Source: JACQFK01 sp036383955 (GTDB lineage: Bacteria; Planctomycetota; MHYJ01; JACPRB01). Taken from it: a DNA stretch of 64,000 bases. Below are positions 41,742 through 49,862 of the stretch, one piece after another. The translations under genes and the position numbers were made by a program. The number at the start of each line of letters is the position of its first letter. Position 1 is the stretch's first letter. The DNA is taken from positions 38,337 through 102,336 of the forward strand of contig DASVNH010000227.1 of the NCBI GenBank assembly GCA_036383955.1, given 5' to 3'. The notes beneath the pieces are model-generated. The model was not told the DNA's origin and did not search any database. It was given only the letters and a program-made list of their open reading frames with translations.

Positions 41742-44700
41742 GTGACGGCAGCTCAGGACTCGACCGACGGCGGCCAGCAGCTGCTCCTGGGCAAGAAGCT
41801 GCTGGAGCGCGGGCTGATCACCCCGGACCAGCTCCGGGAGGCCCTCGTCGAGCGCGCCCGCCACGTCGCCGCCGGCGACCGGAGCGGGACCCCCCTCGGC
41901 GGCATCCTGGTCTCCAAGGGCTACCTCACCAACGCGCAGCTCCTCGACGTCCTCAACGACGGCGGCCGCGCGGGCGCGTCCGCGTTCCTTCCGTCGAAGT
42001 CCGGCTCGTCCGCCACGATGCCGGCCGCGACGTCCACCCTCCCCCCGCCCGGCGCCTCGGTGACTTTGCCGGCCGCGGAAGTCTCGTCGACCGCCACGCG
42101 CCTGGGCAAGTACGTCCTGGTGGGGGAGCTGGGGCGCGGCGGCATGGGCGTGGTGTACGAGGCGATCGACAGCCAGCTCAACCGCAAGGTCGCGCTGAAG
42201 CTCATGCTGGCGAACCCCAACATGGACAGCAAGGATCGCCAGCTCGAGCTGGAGCGCTTCGCCCAGGAAGCCCAGCTGAGCGCCAAGCTCAAGCACCCGA
42301 ACATCGTCACCGTCTACGAGGCGGGCGTCGTCGAAGGCCGGCAGTTCCTCGCGATGGAGCTGATCGAAGGCCGCTCGTTCTCCGATTGGCGGCACGGGGT
42401 GTCGGTCCGCGACCAGGTCGCGCTCCTGCGGGACGTCGCGCTCGCGGTGCACCACGCGCACGAGCAGGGCATCCTGCACCGGGACCTGAAGCCGCGCAAC
42501 ATCCTGGTGGGGTCGGGGAACCGGGCCTACGTGACGGACTTCGGCCTGGCGAAGTCCCTGGGCAAGAACGTGAACCTGTCGCTCACGGGCTCGGGGGCGG
42601 TGGTGGGCACGCCGGCGTACATGAGCCCGGAGCAGGCGCAGGGCCTCGACCGCGTGGACTGGCGGACGGACATCTGGTCGCTCGGCGTGATCCTCTACGA
42701 GATCATGGCGGGCCGCACGCCGTTCACCGGGGACTCGCCCATCGAGATCCTGATGAAGGTGGTGAAGGATCCGGTGACGCCGCCCCTGGAGGTCGCCGAT
42801 TCGGCGGCCGCGCTCGGTCTCGACAGCATGATCGAGGGGATCTGCCTCAAGGCGCTGGCCAAGAAGGACAAGGACCGCTACATCACGGCCGAGGCGCTCG
42901 CGGACGACCTCACCAAGTGGCTCGAAGGCGAGCAGGTCAAGGTCGTGGCGCCGAAGGCCCGGAAGCCGAAAAAATCGTCGCGGGGCGGCCTGCTCAAGGC
43001 GATCGCCGGGATCGTGCTCCTGGCGGGGGCCGGCGCGGCGGGCTGGCACCTGTGGCAGACGCGGGCGGTGTCGCCGCGGGCCGACCTCGACCGGGCGGCC
43101 GAGTTCATGGAGCAGCAGAAGTTCGACGAGGCGCTGGTCCTCTACCGCTCGGTGCTCGGCCGCGCGCCCGACGACAAGGAGGCCAAGGCCGGGGAAGAGC
43201 GCGCCCTGAAGAGCCGCGAAGATCTGAGGAAGGCGAAAGAGGGCGAGATCAAGGAGAAGGTCAGCGTCCACGAGCAGGAGCGCGAGCGGCTCCTGAAGCA
43301 GGTCGCCGAGATCGCGATGCTGATGGACGCCTCCCGCTCGGAGGAGGAGCGGCGGCGGCTCGAAGAGCAGCGCAAGACCGTCATGGAGCGCATCCGCCAG
43401 ATCGAGAAGGAGGCCGAGACGGCCCGCGTGATCCTCCGCGAGCCGGGGGCGACGCCTCCCGCGCCGCCTTCGGGAGGGGCGCCGTCGGAGGACGCCTGGA
43501 AGAACGCGATCAACCTCTTCGGCCACCTGGATCCGCAGCGCCATACCGTGGCCGGCGGCTGGGCCCTCCTGGAGGGCCGCCTGGTCTCGGACCGCACGCC
43601 CTACGCCCGGCTCGAGATCCCCTACAACGTCCCCGACGAGTACGACCTGCGCGCCGTCTTCACCCGGCAGGGCGGCAGCGACGCCGTGGTCCTGCTCCTG
43701 GCGGCCGGGGCGCGCGGCTGCGCGTTCGTCCTGGGCGGCGAGGACAACCAGGCGATCGGCTTCGCCGAAATCGCGGGCGATCCGTCCGCGGCCCTCATCC
43801 GCGGCGAGCGCGTCCTCGACAACGACCGCTCGTACACGGCGGTCGTGCAGGTCCGGCGGACCGGCCTGCGCGCGTTCCTCGACGGCCGGGAAGTCGCCGC
43901 GCGCGAGACGAGCTTCTCGGACATGGCCATTCCCGCCGCCTGGAGCCTCCGGAATACGGGCGTCCTGGGCATCGGCAGCCACCGCAGCCCGACGGTGTTC
44001 CAGAGGGTCGACCTCCTGGAAATCTCCGGACGGGGCCGGCGCGCGCCGCCCGCGCCCCCCCTGTCCCTCAAGGCGATGACGGTCTCTCCCGGCACGATGA
44101 AGGCCGGGCTGATCTGCGAAGGCTATTTCGGCGGCGAGTTCCGGGCGCTCGCGATGCGGCGCGTCGATCCCAGCGTGACCGCGGACTGGAGGGAAGGCCC
44201 GGCCTGGAACGGCGGCCCCCCCGACTGCTTCTCGGTGCGCTGGCGCGGCTTCGTCAACGTCCAGCGTTCCGGCCGCTACACCTTCTCGCTCGCCACCGAC
44301 GACGCGGTCCGGATGGAGCTCGACGGCGTCCAGCTCTTCGCGGGCCCGGCGACCGCCCGGCAGAAGCCCCTCACCGCCACCTGCCAGATGGAGGAGGGCT
44401 ACCACGCGCTCGTCGTCGAGCTGAGCGACGAAGCCTTCCGCTCGGGGATCCGGCTGTCCTGGGCCGACGGCGCCGACGCCGCGCCCCTCCTGATCCCCGC
44501 CAAGGCCTTCTTCCACACCGGCTCGGAGTTCCAGGCCGTCAACCCGAGCCGGCCGCCGGAGCTCGTGGCGGAGCTCAAGGGCCACTCCAACAGCGTCACC
44601 GGCGTCTCGTTCCGCCCGGACGGGAAGGTCCTCGCCAGCGCGAGCGAGGACCATCGCGTCCGCTTCTGGGACACCGCCTCCCGCAAGGACCTCGGCCAGC

Positions 44701-45443
44701 CCGCCGTCCATCCCCGCGGCGTCATCTGCGTCGCCTTCAGCGCCCACGGCAAGACCTTCGCCACCGGCGCCTGGGATACGAAAGTCCGGCTCTGGGACGT
44801 CGGGACCTCCACCCTCGTGCGCACCTTCGACGGGCATACGTCCTTCGTCCAGTCCGTGGTGTTCAGCGCCGACGGCCGCTCGCTCGCGAGCGCCAGCTAC
44901 GACCGCACCGCCCGCCTCTGGGATCTCGAGACCGGCGAAACCGCCGCCATCTTCCAGGGACACACCGCCGGCGTCGAGGGCGTCGCCTTCAGCCCCGACG
45001 GCCGCCGGATCGCGACCGCCAGCCTCGACCGCACGGTCCGGCTCTGGGACGCCGAGTCCGGCAAGGTCATCCGGTCCTTCGACGGCCACGCGGACGGCGT
45101 GTCGGCCGTCGCGTTCGCCCCCGGCGGCCAGTGGCTCGCCAGCGGCGGCCTGGACGACACGGTCCGCTTGTGGGACGTCGAGACCGGCGCCCAGACGCGG
45201 CGGCTCGAGGCCGGCGGCGGGGGCGTCCTTTCGGTGGCGATCAGCCCCGACGGCCGGACGATCGCGGCGGGAACGGTGGACGGCCTGGCGACGCTCTGGG
45301 AGATCGAGAGCGGCAAGCCTCTCAAGCGCTTTCCCGGGCACTCCGGGCGGGTGATCTCGGTCGCGTTTTCCCAGGACGGCCGGCAGCTGGCGACGGGAAG
45401 CTTCGACGGCACCGCGCGGCTCTGGGTCGTTCAGCCCAAATGA
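41742..45443 (+). CDS. Ser/Thr kinase fused to PA14-like and WD40 propeller domains
   Basis: A 1233-residue protein from GTG 41742. In order: a MshEN-like helical domain (LLLGKKLLERGLITPDQLREA, residues 14-72), kinase 123-400 (GRGGMGVVYEA, K153, HRD 246-248, DFG 266-268), a membrane helix at about 418-436, a coiled coil, a DUF1080/LamG-like domain, a PA14-like domain (SGRYTFSLATDDAVRMELDG) and seven WD40 repeats ending in [RT]LW[DEV], enough for one closed propeller. The outer domains probably sense ligands across the membrane. The stop overlaps the next gene (ATGA). Confidence 0.9.
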   Translation: MTAAQDSTDGGQQLLLGKKLLERGLITPDQLREALVERARHVAAGDRSGTPLGGILVSKGYLTNAQLLDVLNDGGRAGASAFLPSKSGSSATMPAATSTLPPPGASVTLPAAEVSSTATRLGKYVLVGELGRGGMGVVYEAIDSQLNRKVALKLMLANPNMDSKDRQLELERFAQEAQLSAKLKHPNIVTVYEAGVVEGRQFLAMELIEGRSFSDWRHGVSVRDQVALLRDVALAVHHAHEQGILHRDLKPRNILVGSGNRAYVTDFGLAKSLGKNVNLSLTGSGAVVGTPAYMSPEQAQGLDRVDWRTDIWSLGVILYEIMAGRTPFTGDSPIEILMKVVKDPVTPPLEVADSAAALGLDSMIEGICLKALAKKDKDRYITAEALADDLTKWLEGEQVKVVAPKARKPKKSSRGGLLKAIAGIVLLAGAGAAGWHLWQTRAVSPRADLDRAAEFMEQQKFDEALVLYRSVLGRAPDDKEAKAGEERALKSREDLRKAKEGEIKEKVSVHEQERERLLKQVAEIAMLMDASRSEEERRRLEEQRKTVMERIRQIEKEAETARVILREPGATPPAPPSGGAPSEDAWKNAINLFGHLDPQRHTVAGGWALLEGRLVSDRTPYARLEIPYNVPDEYDLRAVFTRQGGSDAVVLLLAAGARGCAFVLGGEDNQAIGFAEIAGDPSAALIRGERVLDNDRSYTAVVQVRRTGLRAFLDGREVAARETSFSDMAIPAAWSLRNTGVLGIGSHRSPTVFQRVDLLEISGRGRRAPPAPPLSLKAMTVSPGTMKAGLICEGYFGGEFRALAMRRVDPSVTADWREGPAWNGGPPDCFSVRWRGFVNVQRSGRYTFSLATDDAVRMELDGVQLFAGPATARQKPLTATCQMEEGYHALVVELSDEAFRSGIRLSWADGADAAPLLIPAKAFFHTGSEFQAVNPSRPPELVAELKGHSNSVTGVSFRPDGKVLASASEDHRVRFWDTASRKDLGQPAVHPRGVICVAFSAHGKTFATGAWDTKVRLWDVGTSTLVRTFDGHTSFVQSVVFSADGRSLASASYDRTARLWDLETGETAAIFQGHTAGVEGVAFSPDGRRIATASLDRTVRLWDAESGKVIRSFDGHADGVSAVAFAPGGQWLASGGLDDTVRLWDVETGAQTRRLEAGGGGVLSVAISPDGRTIAAGTVDGLATLWEIESGKPLKRFPGHSGRVISVAFSQDGRQLATGSFDGTARLWVVQPK

Positions 45444-48319
45444 AGGGGACCGGGACCGAACGTCGCAAATACCCGAGGGCCAAGCCGGCCCCGGGGACGC
45501 GGATCTCGGGCGTGGAAGAGAGCGGGAGCCCCGACAACCTCATCACCCGCGTGATCGACGTCAGCGCCATCGGCCTCTGCATCGTCTCCACGGCGGCGCT
45601 CCGGGAGGGGACGGCGCTCAAGGTGGAGATCTCGCTGCCGGGCGCGCCCGCGAAGCACCTGGTGCGCGCCCTGGTGCGCTGGTCGCAGGCGCTGGACGCG
45701 AACGGGGAGAGGGCGCACGTCTCCGGCCTCGAGTTCGAATCGGTGATCGAGGCCCTGGCGGGGCGCGGCGGCGACTCGGCCCTCCTGGACATCTTCCTGA
45801 CGCTGCGGGTGGCGGTGGCCCAGCTGCGGCTCTACCCCAAGGACAGCCCGCAGGTCCTCAAGGTGGTGACCGACACCTATCACTCGATCCACTCCTTCCT
45901 CGAGCACGCGGGCTCGCTGACGCTCTCGAAGACGCCCAAGGGCCTGCTCGTGAACGGCCGGCGCCTGGGGGGGGTGGGGACGGTCGCGGAATCCCTCGAG
46001 ATCGGCATGCTCGCGCTGCTCACGGACTCCAGCGTGAAGAGCTTCACCTTCAAGAAGGGCATCACGCTGGAGGAGCTCATCACCTTTCTCCATGCCCTCA
46101 CGAAGAAGTTCTGGGACGTGAAGGACGGCAAGGAGATCAACCGCCGCCTGCGGGACGAGCGCGTCTTCCAGGTCACCGTCGACGAGGTCCAGTACGTGGC
46201 CCTCGGCGCCGGCGACATCGTCATCGAGGGCGCCGCGGCCAAGTTCTCCGGCGGCGACACCGAGCTCGGGAAGCTGCTCGGCAACCTCGACCAGATGCTG
46301 GACTCGGCCGCCGGTGAAGGCTCCGGCCAGGAGATCCGCCTCCAGCTCATCAAGAAGCTTCTCGAAAAGGACCCCGAGCTCCTCAAGCACGCGGGCGTCG
46401 ACGGCGCCGCGCCCGCCGCCCCGGACGCCCAGCAGGGCCGCTGGACCTTCGAGCGGGCCAAGGAGTCCCTGGGGGACGTCGTCCAGCTCCTGCGCGACGC
46501 CCCGCCGAACTGCCAGACCGCGCTCCGCCGCCTGGGCCAGGCGATCATCGACGCCTTCAAGCACGACCCCCAGCTGGCGTCGGTCATGCACTCGATCCTC
46601 GCCGGCGCGCTGGCGGCCCAGCCCGAGGTCGCGGCGACGGCCGACGCGGCCAAGGTCCCGCCGGCGGTGGCCCGGGCCCGGACCCTGCTGGACGTGTCGG
46701 ACGACGACCGCATCCAGGCGATCTCGCAGGAGGGCGCGGCGCTCATGGACGAGCTGCACGCGCTGGGCCACCAGGAGATCGTCCAGGCCATCGTCGCCTC
46801 CATGGCGGGCATGCTGCTGGACCGCACGGCGCGGCGCCGCGGCTCGGCCGCGCGCGCGCTGAACGGCGTCCGCCGCGGCCTGGAGCGGACGGCCTCCGAC
46901 GAGACGCTGGAAGAGCTCGAGGAAGGGGTGCGGACGGGCGTCGACCTCGAGCGCGACCCGGGCGTCTACGCCACGCTCGCGGACCTCATCGCCTTCCTGG
47001 CCGACCTCCGGATCCGCCGCGGGCGCGTGGACCGCGCGCGCCAGAACCTGGAGTTCCTCAACCGGCACTACCTGATCCGCGACCCGGACTTCCCGACGCG
47101 CGGCGAGCTCGCCTACGCCGCGCTGGAGCGGGTGGCCTCGGGCGTGGGCTTCGCCTCGATCGCCGAGCGGCTCCGCACCGGCGACCCGGAAGTGCTGAAG
47201 GTGCTCGAGGCCCTCGACGCGGCCGCGACGCGCTTCCTGATCCGCGAGATCAAGACGGCCGACACCCCCGCGCGGCGCCTCCATTTCGCCCAGTTCATCG
47301 CCCGGGCGGGCGCCGGCGCGGCCACCGTCCTCGTCGACGAGCTGCAGAAGACGTCCAGCCCGTCGGAGGTCCTGTACCTGGTGGAGGTCCTCCCGCACGC
47401 GCTGCCCCGCGAAATGGCCGAGCTGGCCCTGGGCGGCCTCCTCCGCCACGGCGCGGTGGCGGTGCGGCGCCGCGCCGCGGCGGCGCTCGCCGAGCAGTCC
47501 TTCGGACGGTCGGGCCAGCTCATCGAGGGCGCGCTCGCCGCGGAATCGGACGGGGCCACGCGGGTCGCCTTCGTGGAGGCGCTGGGCCGCCTGCGCCACC
47601 GCGGCGCGGTGGAGGCGCTGTCCGCCCTCGTCGAGGACCGCTCCGCCCCCGAGGACCTCCGCTGCGCGGCCTGCATGACGCTGGGCCGCATCGGCGACGT
47701 CCGCGCGGTCTCCGTGCTCGCCCGGATCTACTCCAAGGGCGAAAAGGGGATCACCCGCATGTTCCGGCTCGTCCCCCCGGCGGTCCGCGGCTCGGCCGCC
47801 CGCGCGCTGGCCTACTTCCCGTCGAACGCGGAAGCCCGCGAGGCGATGCGGCGCGCCCGCGAGGACCACGATCCGTCCGTCCGCTCCGTGGCCAACCAGG
47901 CGCTCTACGCCCCTCTCCAGGAAGCCTTCGGCGAAATGGCCCTCGGCGTCACGATGATCGCGTCGCCGGACGACATGACCCAGACCTCGATCAACGCCGG
48001 CGGCTCGGCGCAGGAGATGCCGCTCGACGCCGTCCTGGCCCGCCTGGGCGCCCTCGAGGGCAGCGGGCTGCTCCTGTACGCGGCGGCGGGAGCCGTCGGC
48101 CGAGTCTGGTTCGACGCCGGGCTCGTGATCGCCGCGGAGTTCAACCAGGCTCGCGACATCGACGCCGTGCGCGAGCTCGTGGGACGTCGCGACGGCCTCT
48201 TCCTCTTCCGCGCGGGGGAGTTGTCCCCGGAGCGGCGGATCCTGATGACGGTCGACACCCTGCTCAGGGCCATCCGCGTCCGCGACCCGGGCAGCCGGCC
48301 CGGTCCTCCCACCCGCTGA
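45440..48319 (+). CDS. PilZ-HEAT-DUF4388-like regulatory protein
   Basis: A 959-residue cytosolic protein. Residues 8-110 are a PilZ domain with RKYPR (RxxxR) and DVSAIG (D/NxSxxG), so cyclic di-GMP binding is likely. A long helical region follows, with HEAT-like repeats (RHRGAVEALSALVEDR, RCAACMTLGRIGDVRAVSVLA, RRAREDHDPSVRSVANQAL). The end (MPLDAVLARLGALEGSGLLL, RVWFDAGLVIAAEF, GRRDGLFLFRAGE) resembles DUF4388. The one-base overlap with the kinase links the two in signalling. Confidence 0.82.
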   Translation: MKGTGTERRKYPRAKPAPGTRISGVEESGSPDNLITRVIDVSAIGLCIVSTAALREGTALKVEISLPGAPAKHLVRALVRWSQALDANGERAHVSGLEFESVIEALAGRGGDSALLDIFLTLRVAVAQLRLYPKDSPQVLKVVTDTYHSIHSFLEHAGSLTLSKTPKGLLVNGRRLGGVGTVAESLEIGMLALLTDSSVKSFTFKKGITLEELITFLHALTKKFWDVKDGKEINRRLRDERVFQVTVDEVQYVALGAGDIVIEGAAAKFSGGDTELGKLLGNLDQMLDSAAGEGSGQEIRLQLIKKLLEKDPELLKHAGVDGAAPAAPDAQQGRWTFERAKESLGDVVQLLRDAPPNCQTALRRLGQAIIDAFKHDPQLASVMHSILAGALAAQPEVAATADAAKVPPAVARARTLLDVSDDDRIQAISQEGAALMDELHALGHQEIVQAIVASMAGMLLDRTARRRGSAARALNGVRRGLERTASDETLEELEEGVRTGVDLERDPGVYATLADLIAFLADLRIRRGRVDRARQNLEFLNRHYLIRDPDFPTRGELAYAALERVASGVGFASIAERLRTGDPEVLKVLEALDAAATRFLIREIKTADTPARRLHFAQFIARAGAGAATVLVDELQKTSSPSEVLYLVEVLPHALPREMAELALGGLLRHGAVAVRRRAAAALAEQSFGRSGQLIEGALAAESDGATRVAFVEALGRLRHRGAVEALSALVEDRSAPEDLRCAACMTLGRIGDVRAVSVLARIYSKGEKGITRMFRLVPPAVRGSAARALAYFPSNAEAREAMRRAREDHDPSVRSVANQALYAPLQEAFGEMALGVTMIASPDDMTQTSINAGGSAQEMPLDAVLARLGALEGSGLLLYAAAGAVGRVWFDAGLVIAAEFNQARDIDAVRELVGRRDGLFLFRAGELSPERRILMTVDTLLRAIRVRDPGSRPGPPTR

Positions 48320-48321
48320 AG

Positions 48322-48351
48322 GGGAGGGGCCCGTTGGGCCGGACCCCTCCC
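48322..48351. terminator. Hairpin between convergent genes (possible terminator)
   Basis: GGGAGGGG (48322-48329) pairs with CCCCTCCC (48344-48351), and an alternative GGCCC/GGGCC stem lies inside. There is no T run, so a role as terminator is uncertain. Confidence 0.35.
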
Positions 48352-48361
48352 TCCTCGCCCG

Positions 48362-49195
48362 TCAGGCCCGGGGCGACGGAATCTCCAGGAGCCGGTCGAC
48401 CAGCTCCAGAAGCCGGCGCGGGTTCAGCGGCTTGGTGAGCGCGTACGTGGCGTTTTCCCCGATGTCCGCGTGCCGCTTCCGCTCGGTTTCGTCGTCCAGC
48501 AGAAGGATGACGGGAAGCTCGGTCCCGTCGTCGGCCCGCACGTGATCCCGCCAGCGGCCGTAGCCCGACGTCCCCCAGTGCGGCAGCTTGCCGTCCAGGA
48601 GGAGCAGGTCGGGCCGGATCTCCGGAAGCATGTCGACGGCCAGGCTGAGGCTCTCGTACGCCACCGGCCGGTGGCCTCCCCGCGACAGCATGCGCCCGAG
48701 CAGGCGCAGGAAGAGGGAGTCGGAGTCCACGCAGACCACGAGGCCCGACCGCCACAGGCCGCGCTTCGGCCCGCCCTGGACGGTCTCGACGGCCTCCGCC
48801 ACCACGCCGAGCAGCTCGTCGTCGGAGGCGCCGCGCGCGCGGCGGAACAGGACGTCGGGCGACACCTCGGACATCCGCTCCTCGGCTCCGCGGACGTCGC
48901 GCAGCAGCACGATCCCGGCGCCCGGGAGCAGGTCGCTCAGCAGCCGCAGGAGCACGCCCGGCGCGGCGCTGCCGACCCGTTCGTCGAGGACCACGACGTC
49001 CGGCGTGGTCCCGCGGATGGCGGCCAGGAGGGCGTCGGTGGTGCCGGCGGTCATGACCCGGCAGTTGCGCGCGGCCAGCGCGCGGTGCACCGCCGCGTGG
49101 CGGTTGGGCGACGGTTCGGCGAAGAGAATCGCGGCCTCTTCCTGGCCGGCTCTCGCCGCGACCCGTTCGCGGAGCGACGACGTCATCGTTCTCAT
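48362..49195 (-). CDS. Protein with two receiver-like (REC) domains
   Basis: A 277-residue protein from ATG 49195, with GGAGG upstream. The first receiver (AAILFAEPSPNRHAAVHRAL, PDVVVLDERVGS) keeps Asp at the usual site. The second (GLVVCVDSDSLFLRLLGRML, PDLLLLDGKLPHWG, ALTKPLNPRRLLELVDRLL) has the D, K and hydrophobic pattern of a CheY fold. There is no output domain, so it may act by binding partners. It converges on the PilZ/HEAT gene. Confidence 0.75.
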   Translation of the reverse strand: MRTMTSSLRERVAARAGQEEAAILFAEPSPNRHAAVHRALAARNCRVMTAGTTDALLAAIRGTTPDVVVLDERVGSAAPGVLLRLLSDLLPGAGIVLLRDVRGAEERMSEVSPDVLFRRARGASDDELLGVVAEAVETVQGGPKRGLWRSGLVVCVDSDSLFLRLLGRMLSRGGHRPVAYESLSLAVDMLPEIRPDLLLLDGKLPHWGTSGYGRWRDHVRADDGTELPVILLLDDETERKRHADIGENATYALTKPLNPRRLLELVDRLLEIPSPRA

Positions 49196-49497
49196 GGGGC
49201 AACCTCCCTCATCTCTCACGTGACCGCGGCGCGACGGCTCTTTCACGCGCAAGAGGTCCGTTCCGCCGATCCGTCACGCGTTGTATCGTGCCGACCCGCG
49301 CGCGAGTCCGCCATCGGGCTCCGCGCCTGAATGGACGGTGGGGGTTCTCCCGATCCCTCTGAACGCGATGTTGACGCGGGGCCGCGGTCGATCAGCTAGG
49401 TGAAACCCTGTGGGTCGTTTCAGGGCCGGACCCGGATGGCGCCCGGCCCGGGGGCCTGCTACAAACCACCATCCAGTTTTGAGGAAGGTGGAGAGGG
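49196..49497. other. Non-coding stretch upstream of the 75-residue protein
   Basis: I see no gene in this 302-base gap. It contains TTGACG at 49371 with only a weak -10, and a possible stem TGAAACCC/GGGTCGTTTCA at about 49401-49423. A GAAGGTGGAGAGG ribosome site lies at the end. The stem could be part of a structured leader, but no known riboswitch class is recognised. Confidence 0.35.
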
Positions 49498-49725
49498 ATG
49501 AGCGAGAACCTGGGGCGACCGGTGATCCTGGAAGTCAGCGCGGCGGGACAGGGCGGATTGAGGGACGTGCTCGACGGGCTGCCCGACACCCTGAAGTCGG
49601 GACTGACGGTGCTGCGGGGGCGGATCACGCGCGACACCGCCTGGGCGAGGCTGGAGTTCCGCGGAGAGCGGGACTCGGTCGACGAGCTGATCCGGCGGAC
49701 GCACGGCCGGAAAGTGCGGAAGTAG
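49498..49725 (+). CDS. Small NIL-like protein
   Basis: A 75-residue protein from ATG 49498 with a strong ribosome site. The plan is beta-alpha-beta-beta-alpha (VILEVSAAGQGGLRDVLDGL, LKSGLTVLRGRITRDTAWAR, LEFRGERDSVDELIRR). This is close in shape to NIL/ACT-like ligand domains found on MetN, but similarity by eye is weak. It ends just before an intrinsic terminator, so it is a complete single-gene unit. Confidence 0.6.
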   Translation: MSENLGRPVILEVSAAGQGGLRDVLDGLPDTLKSGLTVLRGRITRDTAWARLEFRGERDSVDELIRRTHGRKVRK

Positions 49726-49740
49726 CCGGCGGCGGGACAA

Positions 49741-49786
49741 ACGGCCGCGGAGGCGCCAAAAGGGCGCTTCCGCGGCCGTTTTCTTT
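49741..49786 (+). terminator. Strong intrinsic terminator
   Basis: A 17-bp stem from ACGGCCGCGGAGGCGCC (49741-49757) with GGCGCTTCCGCGGCCGT (49763-49779), one G-U pair, then TTTTCTTT. It follows the 75-residue protein by 15 bases. Confidence 0.9.
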
Positions 49787-49791
49787 AAAAA

Positions 49792-49859
49792 CCATAAATC
49801 GTACTGTCCAATTTATGGTGCCCGTCGGGGCACCATAAATTGGACAGTACGATTTATGG
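49792..49859. repeat. Perfect 32-bp inverted repeat
   Basis: The arm at 49792-49823 (CCATAAATCGTACTGTCC and onward) is exactly complementary to 49828-49859 around GTCG. Each arm also contains its own CCATAAAT/ATTTATGG pair. AT content is much higher than the surroundings. It lies between a terminator and the sucA stop. Confidence 0.93.
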
Positions 49860-49862
49860 CGC

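Noticed and set aside
41574..45341. 1255-codon minus-strand frame opposite the WD40 kinase
   Set aside because: It is a shadow of the codon bias. The kinase, PA14-like and WD40 motifs are all on the plus strand.
40319..45439. Apparent 2666-codon protein ending with the PilZ/HEAT gene
   Set aside because: Only the part from ATG 45440 has domains. The rest is the wrong frame of the kinase genes, which happens to lack stops.
49401..49423. Riboswitch upstream of the 75-residue protein
   Set aside because: A single small stem is possible, but no conserved core of a known class could be found.
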